DNA of 64,000 nt, from contig JARVKI010000019.1 of the NCBI GenBank assembly GCA_036674765.1, positions 124,001 to 188,000 on the forward strand, given 5' to 3'. This document shows, piece after piece, positions 45,406 to 57,199 of this stretch (its first letter is position 1; the number at the start of each line of letters is the position of its first letter). Below the pieces are notes generated by a model. That model saw only the letters and a list, made by a program, of their open reading frames with translations, was not told the origin of the DNA and did not search any database. The position numbers were made by a program, and so were the translations under genes. Origin of the DNA: Seiridium cupressi (lineage: Eukaryota; Ascomycota; Sordariomycetes; Amphisphaeriales; Sporocadaceae).

Positions 45406-47522
45406 ATGGCAACATTCACTGCTTTGAACGGGAATGAGCCCCAAGCGACAGAGAGTTTGAACCGCAGCCCTGCTTCGAAGCCGGTAGAGACCGAGGAGCG
45501 TGGTGCCACAGCTGGTCAGGAGCAGAGGACATCGGGGGAGGTCTCATCCAGTCAACGGGAACATTGGTCGGGTGGCAGCGGGGAGAGGGCTGCATACCAG
45601 GCAGCGGATTATGCTTCCTACGATGGTGTTCATAAGCGCAAGCGATCTACCTCATCCGAGCCTCGTAGAGAAGCCGCAGGTCTACCGGATGAGAGAAATG
45701 CAAGTCACCACCACCCGGAATCACGTGATATCTATGGAGCGCATCACCGAGAACGGGATCACCGTTCCTATGGTGACGAAGGCAGGGAAGACTCGTGGTA
45801 TTCGCAGTCGCAGTCCCAAAGAGATGGCAGGACTGCATATGATCAACAGCACTCGAGCGGATCGATATTGCAAAATGAGGAACAATCTGGAGATGGACTA
45901 AGAGGCGGTCCGGGAACAGCCGATTCACAAGATTATTCACCAACCAGTCCTGATGATGGAGATGACTCTGCGTATTACGGGGGTTCTTATACGTCAGATC
46001 ACCGGAGAGACGGTGCCGTCCAATCTGACCCTAAGAAGAGAAAGCGCAACTTTAGCAACCGAACCAAGACCGGGTGTTTGACATGCCGCAAAAGGAAGAA
46101 GAAGTGTGATGAATTGAAGCCCGAATGTGAGTTTCTAGAATTCGAAGCAAAGACTGTGCTTGCAATAACAAACTAAACAATCTTAGGCAACAATTGTCTT
46201 CGCGGCGGCTTCCTTTGTCAGGGATATCCCAACCAGCGAGGTTACCAAAAGATGGAAAGCAAACCCACGGCCGTACCACTCGAGTCGAAAGACCCCAGTT
46301 ATGTGCCTCCTGGCGCCTACGGGATGCCACAAGCACAATCACCATATGTAAACCATTTACAACCACCGTCGAAACGGGAGCCGCCACCGCCATTCCGGGG
46401 TCCATCTTTGCGTATAGATCCTCCGCAAGGCCGAACAATACATTCCGAAGACGAGCAGACCGCATCCACAATCCCAACGGCATCGGTTTTCAGCCCGGAC
46501 AACAAACCTTCAGCTGTGTCTGCTTACACGACACCAGCGAACGTGTTCCCTACGCCGATCAGTGCGATCAGCTCGGCTAATACCAACTTTGGCGAACATC
46601 GAGGAATGCAGAAAGAATACCAGAGAATACCTCCACTACATGACACCAGCCGGACAGAACCCGAGACTCCCCATCCAGGCAGCGCACTACCGCAGATTAA
46701 CATTTTCCAACCCACACGGACTAGCAGCCCAGCGAGACAGCCACAGCCACCCACAAGCAATGCACAAGTAGCTGCCCAGCTGGCTCTAAATCATAATCAT
46801 TTTGCTGCCGCGAAACGACCGCCGACACAGAAGGAGTTGATGCTACGCGGGGAATCGTATAAACCTTTTGACAAAGAACTTGTGCTTGAGCGGGAAAGGT
46901 GCAGTGCTGCTTGCTGGCGGTTCAACAACGCGACCAACCCTAATAATGGAGTATCAGCAGCCGAGAGAGCTCGCTTATTCCATGAAATCTTGACGCCATC
47001 GGAGCCGATTCACCTTTCCCCAACGCAGACTTCCCCCGTCAATGCTCAAGGCCGAGTAGGAGTAGAATGTGTGGTCGAAGCCCCCTTCGTTTGTGACTAT
47101 GGCTACAACATCAGCATCGGTGACAACGTCTTCATTGGTCGGAACTGTACGGTGCTGGATGCCTGCTCTGTCACAATCGGGAAAAATGTCTACATTGGCC
47201 CCAACGTTAGCATCTTCACAGCCACTCTCAGTACCGACCCTGGCAAACGCGGGGGCAGCAAGAGCTCCCAGGTTGGTAGGAAAATCATGATCGAAGACGA
47301 TGCTTGGATTGGTGGAGGTGCCATCATCCTGCCTGGTCGACGAATCGGCAAAGGGTCCACGGTGGCGGCGGGTTCTGTTGTCACCAAGGTATGTCCCAAC
47401 CTTTTTTTTTTCTTCAGCTGTCTCCACTTTGCTAACCAGAATCACAGGACGTCCCGAACTTTGTCATCACTGCTGGAAATCCCAGCCAGATCATCCGAGG
47501 CGTCACAACCGGCTCGCTATGA
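45406..47522 (+). CDS. Zn2Cys6 - maltose/galactoside O-acetyltransferase fusion
   Basis: Exons 45406-46126, 46187-47388 and 47448-47522 give 665 residues. A disordered charged N-terminus leads to a complete Zn2Cys6 cluster (Cys 224, 227, 234, 241, 244, 251) that is split by intron 1. After a long Pro/Gln/Ser linker comes a maltose-acetyltransferase N-terminal block (KELMLRGESYKPFDKELVLER, about 455-475). A left-handed beta-helix follows with hexapeptide repeats (ISIGDNVFIGRNCTVLDAC, VTIGKNVYIGPNVSIF, WIGGGAIILPGRRIGKGSTVAAGSVVTK, then VPNFVITAGNPSQIIRG from exon 3). Fusions of this kind are known in Pezizomycotina. At the position of the usual catalytic His (TATHPLDP in bacterial enzymes) this protein reads TATLSTDP, so it may sense or bind rather than acetylate, or use another residue (inference). 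Confidence 0.88.
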
Positions 47523-48578
47523 TTTATGTTTTAAGAACTACCACTGCGGTCTGGACAATTTTGAGTTCCTCGCAACCAGGGCGTGAGGGTCGATTGGTTT
47601 GAACCACGCTCTTCACCTCCGAAAAGTGGTGCCTTTTGTTTCCTTAAGGCACCTGACGTCAAACCGACTCAACGGCGACATCTCTCCAGAGGAAATATGC
47701 TCATTTCTGTGGTCATAGGCTTGAGCTGCTCCTCTGCGTAGAGGGTCTGATTGAATCTCTCCTTCATCAACACACCCTTGAGATATATGTTCTCTCGGAC
47801 ATATGCAAAAAACCTCATAATCATTGTTTTCCCGTTGTTTGCCATTGTTCATGATACCCGAAGATGTTGTTTTTTGTATTCAGTGGGGGGGAATTAGCAC
47901 AAACAGCTTGCCTCACATAACCACGATCTTTTCCCTGTCTTGTGGGAGGGGGATTTGGCATTGTCGCGATGCAGATGTTGCTAGAGCGGATATGATTTCG
48001 CGTCGTTTTGTTAGCTATTTGTTAGAAGTCGTTGCGTGTGCTCGAGAACACCAAAAATTTAAAGGGGTAGTAGATAGGATCAGGATGCGAGGACATCATC
48101 AGCTCTGGAAGCTTACATATACTTGGGGAAGGCGCGCAATTTTTCTTGCCGTCGAGTCGCTGCTTGACAACATGTGCATGAGCAGGCAGGATCATTGGCA
48201 TGTATAGGATCACCATCTGTGGAACCAAGGGCAACGGACAATAATTATATAACATTATTATTAAACTCGTTTCCCATAATCCTTATACCGGCAAAATCAG
48301 GAAAAGGCGTTAAAGTGGCCAGATTCGGTCTTGTGCGATTTGGTAATATATCTGTGAGTAGACACTCAGTACGTCCGTACAGACCTCGCATGAGCCCTGA
48401 TTACGACATCGGTCTGACACGTAGTCTGGCATTCAATGTATCCTTCGTGATCGAGGCGTTGGATATAACAAACATGGCGTCTCCACAGATCCCATCCAGC
48501 GTTTCTGAACTTGCATCACATATCCTGAGTCTTGCTTTGATACCGAACACACGACGACAGTCTCCGCAAGAGGTTTGT
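47523..48578. other. intergenic between convergent genes
   Basis: 3' flanks of the acetyltransferase fusion and of the oxygenase. Frames at 47824-48207 and 48174-48671 have no recognisable features. Confidence 0.5.
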
Positions 48579-49764
48579 CTAATATTGAGTTTTCGCACGC
48601 ATACGACGATACTCGTCCTGTGTAATTGGCTCGTATCTGGGAGGGTTGTCCTCGCTGGCACATTGAGGTAGACACTCGATCACTGCTGTCGGATTGGGAG
48701 ACACGAAATACGGGATCGAGTATCGCGCCCTCGTTACGTCCCCTGACGGCTGTTCTCTAGCACCGTTGGCACCAGTCCCTGCGTCTGCAATTGGTGGCAT
48801 GGTGACGCGGTGCAGTGTTGATTTCAAGTAGTCTATACTCAGGTATTAATACACAAGACACCAGCTTCCAGGGTCAAACTTGAAAGCACTTACCATTACT
48901 CCAGCGCATCAACAGGTCGCCGACGTTCATAACCAGCGCATTTTTCATGGGCTTGGCGTCAACAAATCGCCCCGGTTCGTTCGGATCCTCGACTTGTAGG
49001 CCACCGCACTCATCTTGGAATAACATGGTGATGGATCCCCAGTCCGAATGTGCCGGCATGCGCGCAAAAGCGTTGCTGGTCAACTTCTCCGTGTCGATGG
49101 GCGGGTAATGGAGCAAGCGCAGTTGATTGTTCTCGCCGCTGTGGGACTTGAGGAAGTACTCCTCGTCGTCGAGTCCAATGCCGATGGCCAACGCACGGAG
49201 TAGCTGTTTGGCCGGTTCGAAGCACTGCCAGTAGAAGTTCACCATGAAGACACGAAAGCCCGGCAGGACGTCTTCGGGCAGCCAGACGTTGGGCTGGCGC
49301 GCGAATGTCTCGCTGCCAACTTCGTAGCTTTCCTATCAATAGATAAGGGTCTCTTCTTCGGACAACATCACATGGAGACGAAGGAAAAGCCTTACCTTGT
49401 AATCCTCGACCTTCCTCAATTCCCGGCCCATTTTCTCTGCCTTATCGTCATCTCCGTCACCCTCGGTATGGATGTACTGCGACACCTTTTCCAATCCCGG
49501 CCACGAATAGCCACGGTGCACATTGGGACCCGGGGGATGTGGGGCAAGCATCTTCTCATCTTGCCGGAGGTCGAAGAGTTTCTTGGACCATGCGAAGGCT
49601 TCTTCGAGCAGCGGCACTGGGACTCCATGGTTCACGACGTAGACAAACCCAACGTGCCGGCATGCGGAGGTCAAGTCTTGCGCAACCCGGGCGCGAGAGT
49701 CAAGGGTGCCCGTGGTGAAGGCGCTAAGGTCTATCGCGGGGATAGGAGACTGCGAGAGTGTCAT
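48579..49764 (-). CDS. 2-oxoglutarate/Fe(II) dioxygenase (isopenicillin N synthase-like)
   Basis: Exons 49764-49396, 49332-48894 and 48832-48579 give 353 residues. The N-terminal DIOX_N part begins IPAIDLSAF and contains ACRHVGFVYVVNHGV. The metal ligands are His218 and Asp220 (MPAHSDWGSITMLFQ) and His277 (DYLKSTLHRV, formed across intron 2). The co-substrate pair is Arg306 and Ser308 (RARYSIPYF). The fold and length match the IPNS-like family of fungal oxygenases, which hydroxylate, desaturate or cyclise small metabolites. No biosynthetic partner genes adjoin it. It is probably cytosolic, since no targeting signal is seen. Confidence 0.92.
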
Positions 49765-52700
49765 GGCGGTATGCTGGGTCAGACAGGATGAGTGCTATTG
49801 AAGCAGAGCTTCCTGCGTGTATTTGTAGTTGTATGCTTTGAGACCGAAAAGTGAACATGCAAAGTCCCGATAGTCTAGGTCGTGCTTCCGGCGGTAGTAT
49901 CCGAATCTATGTCATTGGTATGCATGCTTGTAGCTCTGTGAAACCCCACCATCTGAGTGGCATAGTATAGGCAAAGTTTATCGCCACAGCCCAGGGGTTC
50001 ATTCCCGCATTTGTATCAGTCCTGGTCTTGGGAACCAGACTTTCTCTTTGCGCTGAAATCGCAATAAAATACAATTAAGAGCAGTAGTATTTCAAAGATG
50101 AAGTAAAGAATCTGCATAATGCTCATAGCGAGTGAAGGATGACGGTGAGGATGAGCCCGAAGAACAAACAGTTCATACTGCGGTCATTCAATCTAAATTT
50201 AACGAATAATATTGAGAAGCTCATAGAAATTGTATGGCCTTCTTTAATTATAATTTGATGTCCCCCCTTTGTGACATGATATTTATTTATAGATAAGGAC
50301 GTTTTATACTGCACAAAACTACAGCTTAACCATTGATTTAGCAGACTAACGCTGTTTCTACTTATCTTGCTTACAGTACTATGCTTTTTCTCATCATAAT
50401 CCTCGTCTCTCACTTTTCACTTCATGGCGTAGCTTTAGGGTACACGTGTTATGTTCTGTAAGTGTGCTGGCGGAAATCGCTCAAACGATATGTGATGATT
50501 TCTTTTCTGAACATTATCTTCTCACATGTACATAAGCTCTTTTGCGCCACTGTTGACGTCGTAAAAGGAAGTACCTCCTATAGAAGTATCTTGATCTAAA
50601 GGAATATGTAAGCAGAACCCTGCGTCTTTTCACGTCCTCAAAAGCTAAGCTAACAATTCGCAAGGTATTCTTCGCCATCAATAGTCAACAATTGAACAGT
50701 ACTTAACAGGTCGCACCCCATCGGAATGACACAAATCAGGACCACCACTGAATGCAGGCTCTCGAACGATTGTGTGATTTCTATGTTTTTAAATCGTGAG
50801 TTGCGCATTCAGATCATTATCGTGTTTTGACAGTTACAATTCATGTCGATAAGATGCTGGAAACTACGAGTACATGAGAGGGAAACGAGTATGAACAATA
50901 TGTTACTAGTCAAGAACGTACCGGCACTAAGGCACGAGGAGTTTACGATCGCCCAAAACAGGGCAGCCGAGTGGCGATGGCGGACTACATATCGGCAAGC
51001 TTCACATCTTGAGTTATCGACTTGAAAAATGCTCCTCCGTCTATAGTGCGGCAGTGTCACGGTTCGAGGAGGTCAAACAGGCTATGCTCCAAGGTCCCCC
51101 ATGGAGTGTGTAAATTACAAAAGCTGAAGAGCTGGAGTTAAGCTCCCAGCTCCTACTTAAATACTCCAGGCTGCCAGCGGCTGGCGCTAGCGCCAGTCCG
51201 TAACAGGCAGAGAACAACCAATAGACATTAGGAAACTGTTAAAATATAATCAACATGGCTCCTTAACACTCTATGATGCACAAAGCTCAAATTGAATAGT
51301 CTTATACCCATTTCGTACGTCGGATTTCTCTGCGCTGGTTGTCAACACAAACTTCCAAAATCTAGGTTACTCAGAATATATCCTTTCATTGACCAGATGC
51401 GGTAGCATTTGTGAATTTGGACTGAGTTCGACTGTTAACTTTTTATTATGCGCTCACCGCCCACTATTTAATTGAGGAGCTCAAAGAATCTCTGATATAT
51501 CTCACTGCAGATACTCGAATCCAGAACATTCTACTAAGATAAACCCGCTGCCGGGAAAGCCTCCAATGACGGAGAAGGCGTCCAGGGGATCTATAGCGAA
51601 GCTGGAGAAGTAACGGGGACTGTACAGTATGGTACTGAGCCTGAGGGGAAGCTATTTGCTCACGCTGATGTCTCAGAGCATTTTGTTAGCAGGGTTCGAC
51701 CAAAATCTTCAAAGCTTTGCATCACGGCTATTTAGGTGTGGTTCACAGATTCTCTGTTGTCGATCTCTACTTTTCATCTGTGTATTTCTCGATCAGTTTA
51801 TCAGCCACACCATAGTTCGTTCATACTGTCTCATCTCGACGTGCAGCTATGTATCGACTCTGGTCTGGGTTGATCCATCATCTTGGTTTTATTCTGTATA
51901 ACTGAGATGAAGAAGGGGCTTGGAATTACCTGATGAATTACCAGCGGGTGTTGACGAAGCTGTGTCGCTATTGATTTGTACTATAATTATGTTTCACCGG
52001 AATAGCTGTGGTGAAAACCTCTAATACAAACCCGCGAGAGTGTGTTAATCATGGTCTTGATGAGATATAAAAAGAGTGTGGTCCTATCGCTAGACTAGAA
52101 TCGGATGACAATTCCCTTCCATGAAAGAGGGCGTAGCAGGAGAACACCTTGTCTCGACAATGAGGAGCTAATCCCAGGAGACGTACATCGAACGGCGGCT
52201 AAACGTGCAGCTAATGACAGGGGTTGAAAGGATCCAGCTGGCCGACCAATAAGGCATTCAAGTTTTCCTTCCATATTCGGGGGGTTGAGCTGACGTATTG
52301 AATCCGGTAGATGTATGAGTTGAAGACTATACTGTACTGTGGGACCGGTCCAGCTGTACATATATTCAATGCCTGGTATCACAGCGATGCGGTTGAGTTC
52401 ATTAACTATCCATGTCGACGTTAGAACCACGGACTGCATTTGTGGCCATAAGATACTGTTTGCAATACACTGAGAAGTGGGACAATCAAAACCCGCTACA
52501 GAGTTGAATTGCATACATGGTGAAAGAAGAGAGGCTTTACTGGTGAGAGGTTCCGAATGCCTGAAGTATTATCCGACGGATTTGGGGTGCCTACGGGGTC
52601 GATAGACGGAGGGGCCCGAGATACGGTGACCTGCATGATACATGATGTAATCCACCTAGCAGATTACAGCATCCACCAGTCGACAGCGCGGGGTCTCGCT

Positions 52701-52787
52701 TCAAATAGCGGTGCAAGCCACTTGTTCCGAGGTGAAGTTCGATTCAGCGATAATCCATCGTCTGCAGACTCGGATTGAATAGTCACA
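49765..52787. other. AT-rich gene-poor stretch
   Basis: Long AT-rich segments (50.1-50.6 and 51.2-52.0 kb) carry no recognisable gene. A perfect 16-bp palindrome lies at 51181-51196. An ATG-started 139-codon minus frame at 52095-52514 has no known domain and is not called. Confidence 0.45.
51181..51196. repeat. perfect 16-bp palindrome
   Basis: CTGGCGCTAGCGCCAG reads identically on both strands. It is preceded by GC-rich repeats of CAGCTC/GAGCTGG words, in an otherwise AT-rich stretch. Confidence 0.8.
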
Positions 52788-53917
52788 ATGGCGGTTTCGC
52801 GATTACTTTCTGCTGTATGTGCTATTGCACTGGCTGCCAGCCCATCGCTAGCTGCCGAGATCCCCACCAACGGCGTCAAGGAAATTCCACAGCTCGGTCT
52901 GGGCACCTGGTTGGCCGATAAGGACAAGGTGAGTGAGACATATGGATGCTAGGCGAGTCAGATGATGTAGCTCATATACTGACTACAGACCAGGTCGCGC
53001 ATGCTGTCGACTATGCCCTGAACTCTGGTTACGATCACATTGACGCAGCTTGGATCTACAGTGAGTCTCCGTCACGTCGATATCCCGCCACTTCCCAGAA
53101 ACACGACTGACACGAATTCCCAGGAAACGAGGACCAAACCGGCAACGGAATTGAAGCTTCTGGAATCTCCCGCAAGGATATCTGGGTAACCAGCAAACTT
53201 TGGAACTCCCACCATCGGGCATCGGAAGCGCCCAAGGCCATCGCCAAATCCATTGCCGACCTCGGCGTTGGCTACTTGGACCTGTACCTCGTGCACTGGC
53301 CAGTGGCCTTCGTGCCAGATGAGGGCACCAAGCTCGATGAGGAGACTAGCCTTGTCGATACCTGGCGCGTACTGGAAGATCTGGTGCGAGCGAACCTGAC
53401 TCGGTATATTGGGATTTCCAACTACGCCAAGAAGGATGTACAAACCATTTTGGACATCTGCGAGATCTGCCCGTATGCTCACGAGTTCGAGACGCACCCG
53501 TATCTACAGCAGCAGGACTTTGTTGACTGGCACGGCGAGGTCGGCCTGAAGGTCATTGCGTACTCGCCGCTGGGCAACACGAATCCGACCTACCACAAAG
53601 ACCTGCCCCCGCTGCTGGAGAATGGTTTTTGGAAGGAGCTGGCCCAGAAGAAGAACGCCACGGTCGCGCAGACCGTGCTCGCCTGGGGCTTTCAGAGAGG
53701 CACTATCATCATTCCCAAGGCCTCCAATGAGAAGCACCTGGACGAGAACAGGGACGCTTTGAAGATCCGCTTCAGTGACGAAGAGTTGAAAGAGATCAAC
53801 AAACAGGATAAGCACGCCCGCTTGAACAACCCCGGAAAGAACTGGGGCGTCAAACTCTTTGCGGATCTCGACGACCCCTCGCAGTCCGCTGGTGAAAATG
53901 CTATTGGGGAGCTATAA
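52788..53917 (+). CDS. aldo-keto reductase with N-terminal signal
   Basis: Exons 52788-52928, 52994-53060 and 53124-53917 give 333 residues. The catalytic tetrad is intact: Asp64 (DHIDAA), Tyr69 (WIYRNE), Lys94 (VTSKLWN) and His127 (LYLVHWP). The cofactor-binding element IIIPKASNEKHLDEN near the end is the usual NADPH site. Unusually for this cytosolic family, the protein starts with a hydrophobic MAVSRLLSAVCAIALAASPSLAA leader that fits a signal peptide with cleavage at about residue 22-23, before the GLGTW strand. It reduces aldehydes or ketones; the in vivo substrate is unknown. Two acceptors are possible for exon 2; 52994 is the one that restores the VAHAVDYAL block. It is convergent with the small secreted protein at 54123. 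Confidence 0.9.
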
Positions 53918-54122
53918 AACAGCCTCTCAGGGCCGGTGGAAGTAGCAACAAGGTAGTGATGTATGGTGGTCTCAAGCACCACGTTCGCAAAGACCAGCGA
54001 AATATGGTATTATCGTGTCCAAAATTCAGAAAAGTTTCATGCCATGATTTATTTTCCATGCTTGCTTTCCTGGTTTCCTAACTGCAACGCCTCGCCAGCC
54101 CGAAGTCATCGTGATAAATACA

Positions 54123-54700
54123 TCAAGTGCAGGTAGGGGAGGTTGTCGGAGGCGAAGCCGCATTCGTAGGGTTCGTCGCTCCACATCCATACGCTGTACC
54201 ACCAACTGTGTCATCCACAGCGGCGGTATACGCAGCACCGCAGTTTGCGTCACTGCAGCCCATGTCAGTAAACCGCTTCCAAGTCCGATGTCATAGGCTC
54301 CACGTACCTTGCACCACCGCTGGCGTTGTTGAACCACGAGCAGATATCGTGCGAGAAACAATCTTGGGTGTAGGCGTTGCCTATGGCTGCGCCCGTGCAA
54401 CCTGCACCGCAGCGACCGTTGCAGGAATAGCTGTTCGCGGTCGGTTAGTCGATACCCATGATATCATCATATTGATATAGATGAAACATACTCTCCGGAG
54501 TTGACGCTGTTGGTCCCAAAGTTGCTCCCCACAACACCCGACCACTTGCAGCTCTTGCCTGCGCTGTTAGTCCAGGTTGCAGTTGCGGTGGCACCGACCT
54601 TGAGACAAGTGATGGATCGTTTCTCAAGTCCAAGCTCGGCTGGGCTGGGGGCAGCCAAGGCCAGCAGAGGCAGAAGAGCAAGGAAGAGGAAGGACTGCAT
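54123..54700 (-). CDS. small secreted Cys-rich PLA2-like protein
   Basis: Exons 54700-54492, 54430-54308 and 54252-54123 give 153 residues. A signal peptide (MQSFLFLALLPLLALAAP) is followed by a short propeptide ending in the Kex2 site KR (27-28). The mature part has about nine cysteines. Its core is CNGRCGAGCTGAAIGNAYTQDC, then FSHDIC, with a His97-Asp98 pair flanked by Cys as in the C-x-x-H-D-x-C active-site motif of fungal and bacterial (group XIV) phospholipase A2 enzymes. A further NCG...YGC segment follows. It could be an extracellular lipase or a Cys-rich effector-like protein with a PLA2-derived fold. The start at 54700 is the first ATG before the signal peptide. Confidence 0.78.
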
Positions 54701-56109
54701 TGTTGGCTTGACCGGAGGACAAGTCACGCGTCGTTTGAGGTGAAAGTTAGGCTCTCGAGGGCGGGAACTTGCAACTGCAGCTCAAATACTTCAGTTGGCG
54801 CCGGCTATCCGGCCCTTCCTACTTTTATACTCATAGTATCTGATCACGTATCTCGACACCCGGCAAACTCTGCCTGTATTCTAGACCTCCTTCGATATAG
54901 CGCTCCCCGAAGTGTTGGCCCCTTTCGGCAATCAAAGCGGGGCCTCGACGACTCCATGTGTGTATTGCCGGACGCGCGACCGAACATGGTCTGGCGTCAA
55001 CGTGCCCAAGTTGCGCGATCGGGAGCAGGGCCCAAATGTAGGAACGCACGGAGAAATTGTCGGAATTGCGTGCCCGTCACGTATATATTCCCAGGAATTG
55101 GGAGAAGGACATGAAGCCAAAGAATGGTGTGCCGAGGCCTTGGAGAGTCCCCGAAGTCTTGGGTTGTTGGGACAGCAAAGGACGTTGCAGTCGCTTGAAT
55201 AGGTCCGCAGCGTTATGCGCTAATATGCAGGGGTTCTATCTATGGCTGTGGAGGCGCACTCCTTCAACCAGAGCGCCAAGCCCGTCAACCACGCGGGCCG
55301 TTGCAGATGCGTGCACAGTGACTGGAGACCGAAGAAAAAAGACATGTGGTGAATGGGCCCCGCGTCCGAGCATGTGGGCTGATGACTGTATCGTTCCTGC
55401 GTCTGTCTGTGCGCTGCGTCTCCAGAGAGTGTGTGCGCGCGTATGCACGCGGCAACGCGGTTGAAGTAATTACAAAGTAATTGCCGCTGAAGTATCTGTA
55501 CATCTATAGCGGTCGCATCCAATAAGTATGTCCAGGAGACGTGGATCTACTCAGTGTAGTTGGCGTGCCACTTTGCCGTCATTTGTCATGGCTTCCTGTA
55601 GAATTCGCAGTGCGGGCGAGTACACTAACCTTACACCATCACTAGTGTACATAGAGCATCACGACCTTGACTGTATCGTAGACACACTTGAATATTCCAG
55701 GGTTAGAACGTGATCTGTAGTGATTCGGATTTCCTGGATGCAGGCAAATTCGACACTTTACCAGATGCTCACGAACTACCGGCACTGTTGTATTGCTCGA
55801 GGATACAAACAACGTCTCGTCATCGCGAGGACTATTCTGACTGGTAGAGACCAATACTAAAAAACAGCCTCTACAACTTCGCCCCTTGCTCTTGCCTACC
55901 AAAGATCAACCAATTTCTACGCCAATGGGTATACCCACCATGCTAATGCAGTATAGATCCTGTATAGAGTCTTGTCTCTCCACGATAATTCTGGAAGGAA
56001 AATATCTCGGAAGTCGTAGCCAAGATAAAGAAGTAAATAGCCAATGGCGTTCAGGAGCCGAAAACCCCTATGGTTATTAATATTTGAGTCGTCCTGATTC
56101 TTGTGCAAC
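54701..56109. other. intergenic, no recognisable gene
   Basis: Promoter side of the secreted protein and 3' side of the F-box locus. Short frames on both strands lack recognisable features. Confidence 0.45.
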
Positions 56110-57199
56110 TTATACAATCCCAGCGAACACCCCCAACGAGAATATGGGGAAGTCGTCCATACTTTCATCGATCAGCATATCCAGATCCCGGCTATTTATG
56201 ACGACAGGTGGGATGCTGGCAATCAATATGATGATTTCCATTAGCAAAGATACAAGCCAGACTTTAGACCACATAAATGACTGGACCGTCTGATCCGGAA
56301 CGCCAACGACGACGAGCTGAATAAACATCAACGCGAAGCCTATCTGTGATAATGTTAGTCGTTGAGCCACACCCCTGTGAATGTCTGGTCCATTTCCGAG
56401 CGATGCAACGAATCTTACAGCAGCAGGTATGAATATTGCTTTGTGGTCCTGGTAGACACTGAAAGCTGCTACGCCTCCTGCGAAGCCCAGCGAAAATTGA
56501 ACGAGCCCTAGAATGGCCCAAAGTGCTATCACGCCTCGGTTCCATACTTTGCATCTTTGGTGTCGTTCTGGAAACACCAGTAACCGGCGATCTCTGCACT
56601 ACGGCACCTGGGGTCAGCGAGGTACAGCATAGAGTAGGCTACAAAGGGCATAACAATCTTACGAACGGCCATCCGCACCAAGTACAAATTGATGCCATAA
56701 GTTCATTATTGGGCGTTCTCTCTCCCTTGGCGAGCGGCACTATTCTTCCATGGCGACTCAGGTACGAAGAGATTGTTTTGACCTTGAAAGGGGAGAAGGA
56801 AGGAGTGAACGACCGAAAGCTAAGGCGAAAGCAACGGAAACAGGTCGCTCTCCATAAGCCACCGAGACGTTCGTTTTCCGAAATCAGGCAGCGAGTGGGT
56901 GGGATGGTGAGGCATGTGCTGCATATCGATCCGAGAGTACCGTCAAGAAATCCATCAGGTCGAGTGAACTGCTTCGCGACGTACTATGCCGTGATGATTT
57001 GTCGGTACTGCCGGCAGACCTGCCGCACGGTTACGAGACTAGCGGCGTCTAGGCACGAGATGATGATGAGTTGCAGTTCCATTGGCAGAGAGTTCAACGC
57101 CGTCGGGCTCTCCTCCACGTCAACGGGCCTTGGCTGCTCCGGAGGTGGCCCCTCATTGCGGCCGGGAGACCGGTTGTCGTAAGATCTGGACTCCGCCAT
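56110..57199 (-). pseudogene. F-box protein with C-terminal membrane segments, one in-frame TAG
   Basis: From ATG 57199 the first 71 codons contain an F-box (LNSLPMELQLIIISCLDAASLVTVRQVCRQYRQII, about 36-70). The frame then meets TAG at 56984-56986. Immediately after it, the same frame continues sensibly (YVAKQFTRPDGFLD, ICSTCLTIPPTRC, WRATCFRCFRL, ICTWCGWPF), a Cys-rich zinc-ribbon-like part usual in this type of fungal F-box protein. A GT-AG intron (GTAAGA at about 56674 to CGTAG at about 56610) then leads in frame into CRDRRLLVFPERHQRCKVWNRG and three to four hydrophobic helices, ending at 56110. The TAG is one C-to-T change away from CAG. If read as a stop the gene is broken; a mis-sequenced base or an unusual intron are the alternatives. 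Confidence 0.6.

Noticed and set aside
52095..52514. 139-codon ATG-started minus frame
   Set aside because: No recognisable domain, AT-rich surroundings, no supporting exon; cannot be distinguished from chance.
52557..52778. 73-codon frame just upstream of the aldo-keto reductase
   Set aside because: No features; lies in the promoter/leader region, possibly an upstream ORF but unsupported.
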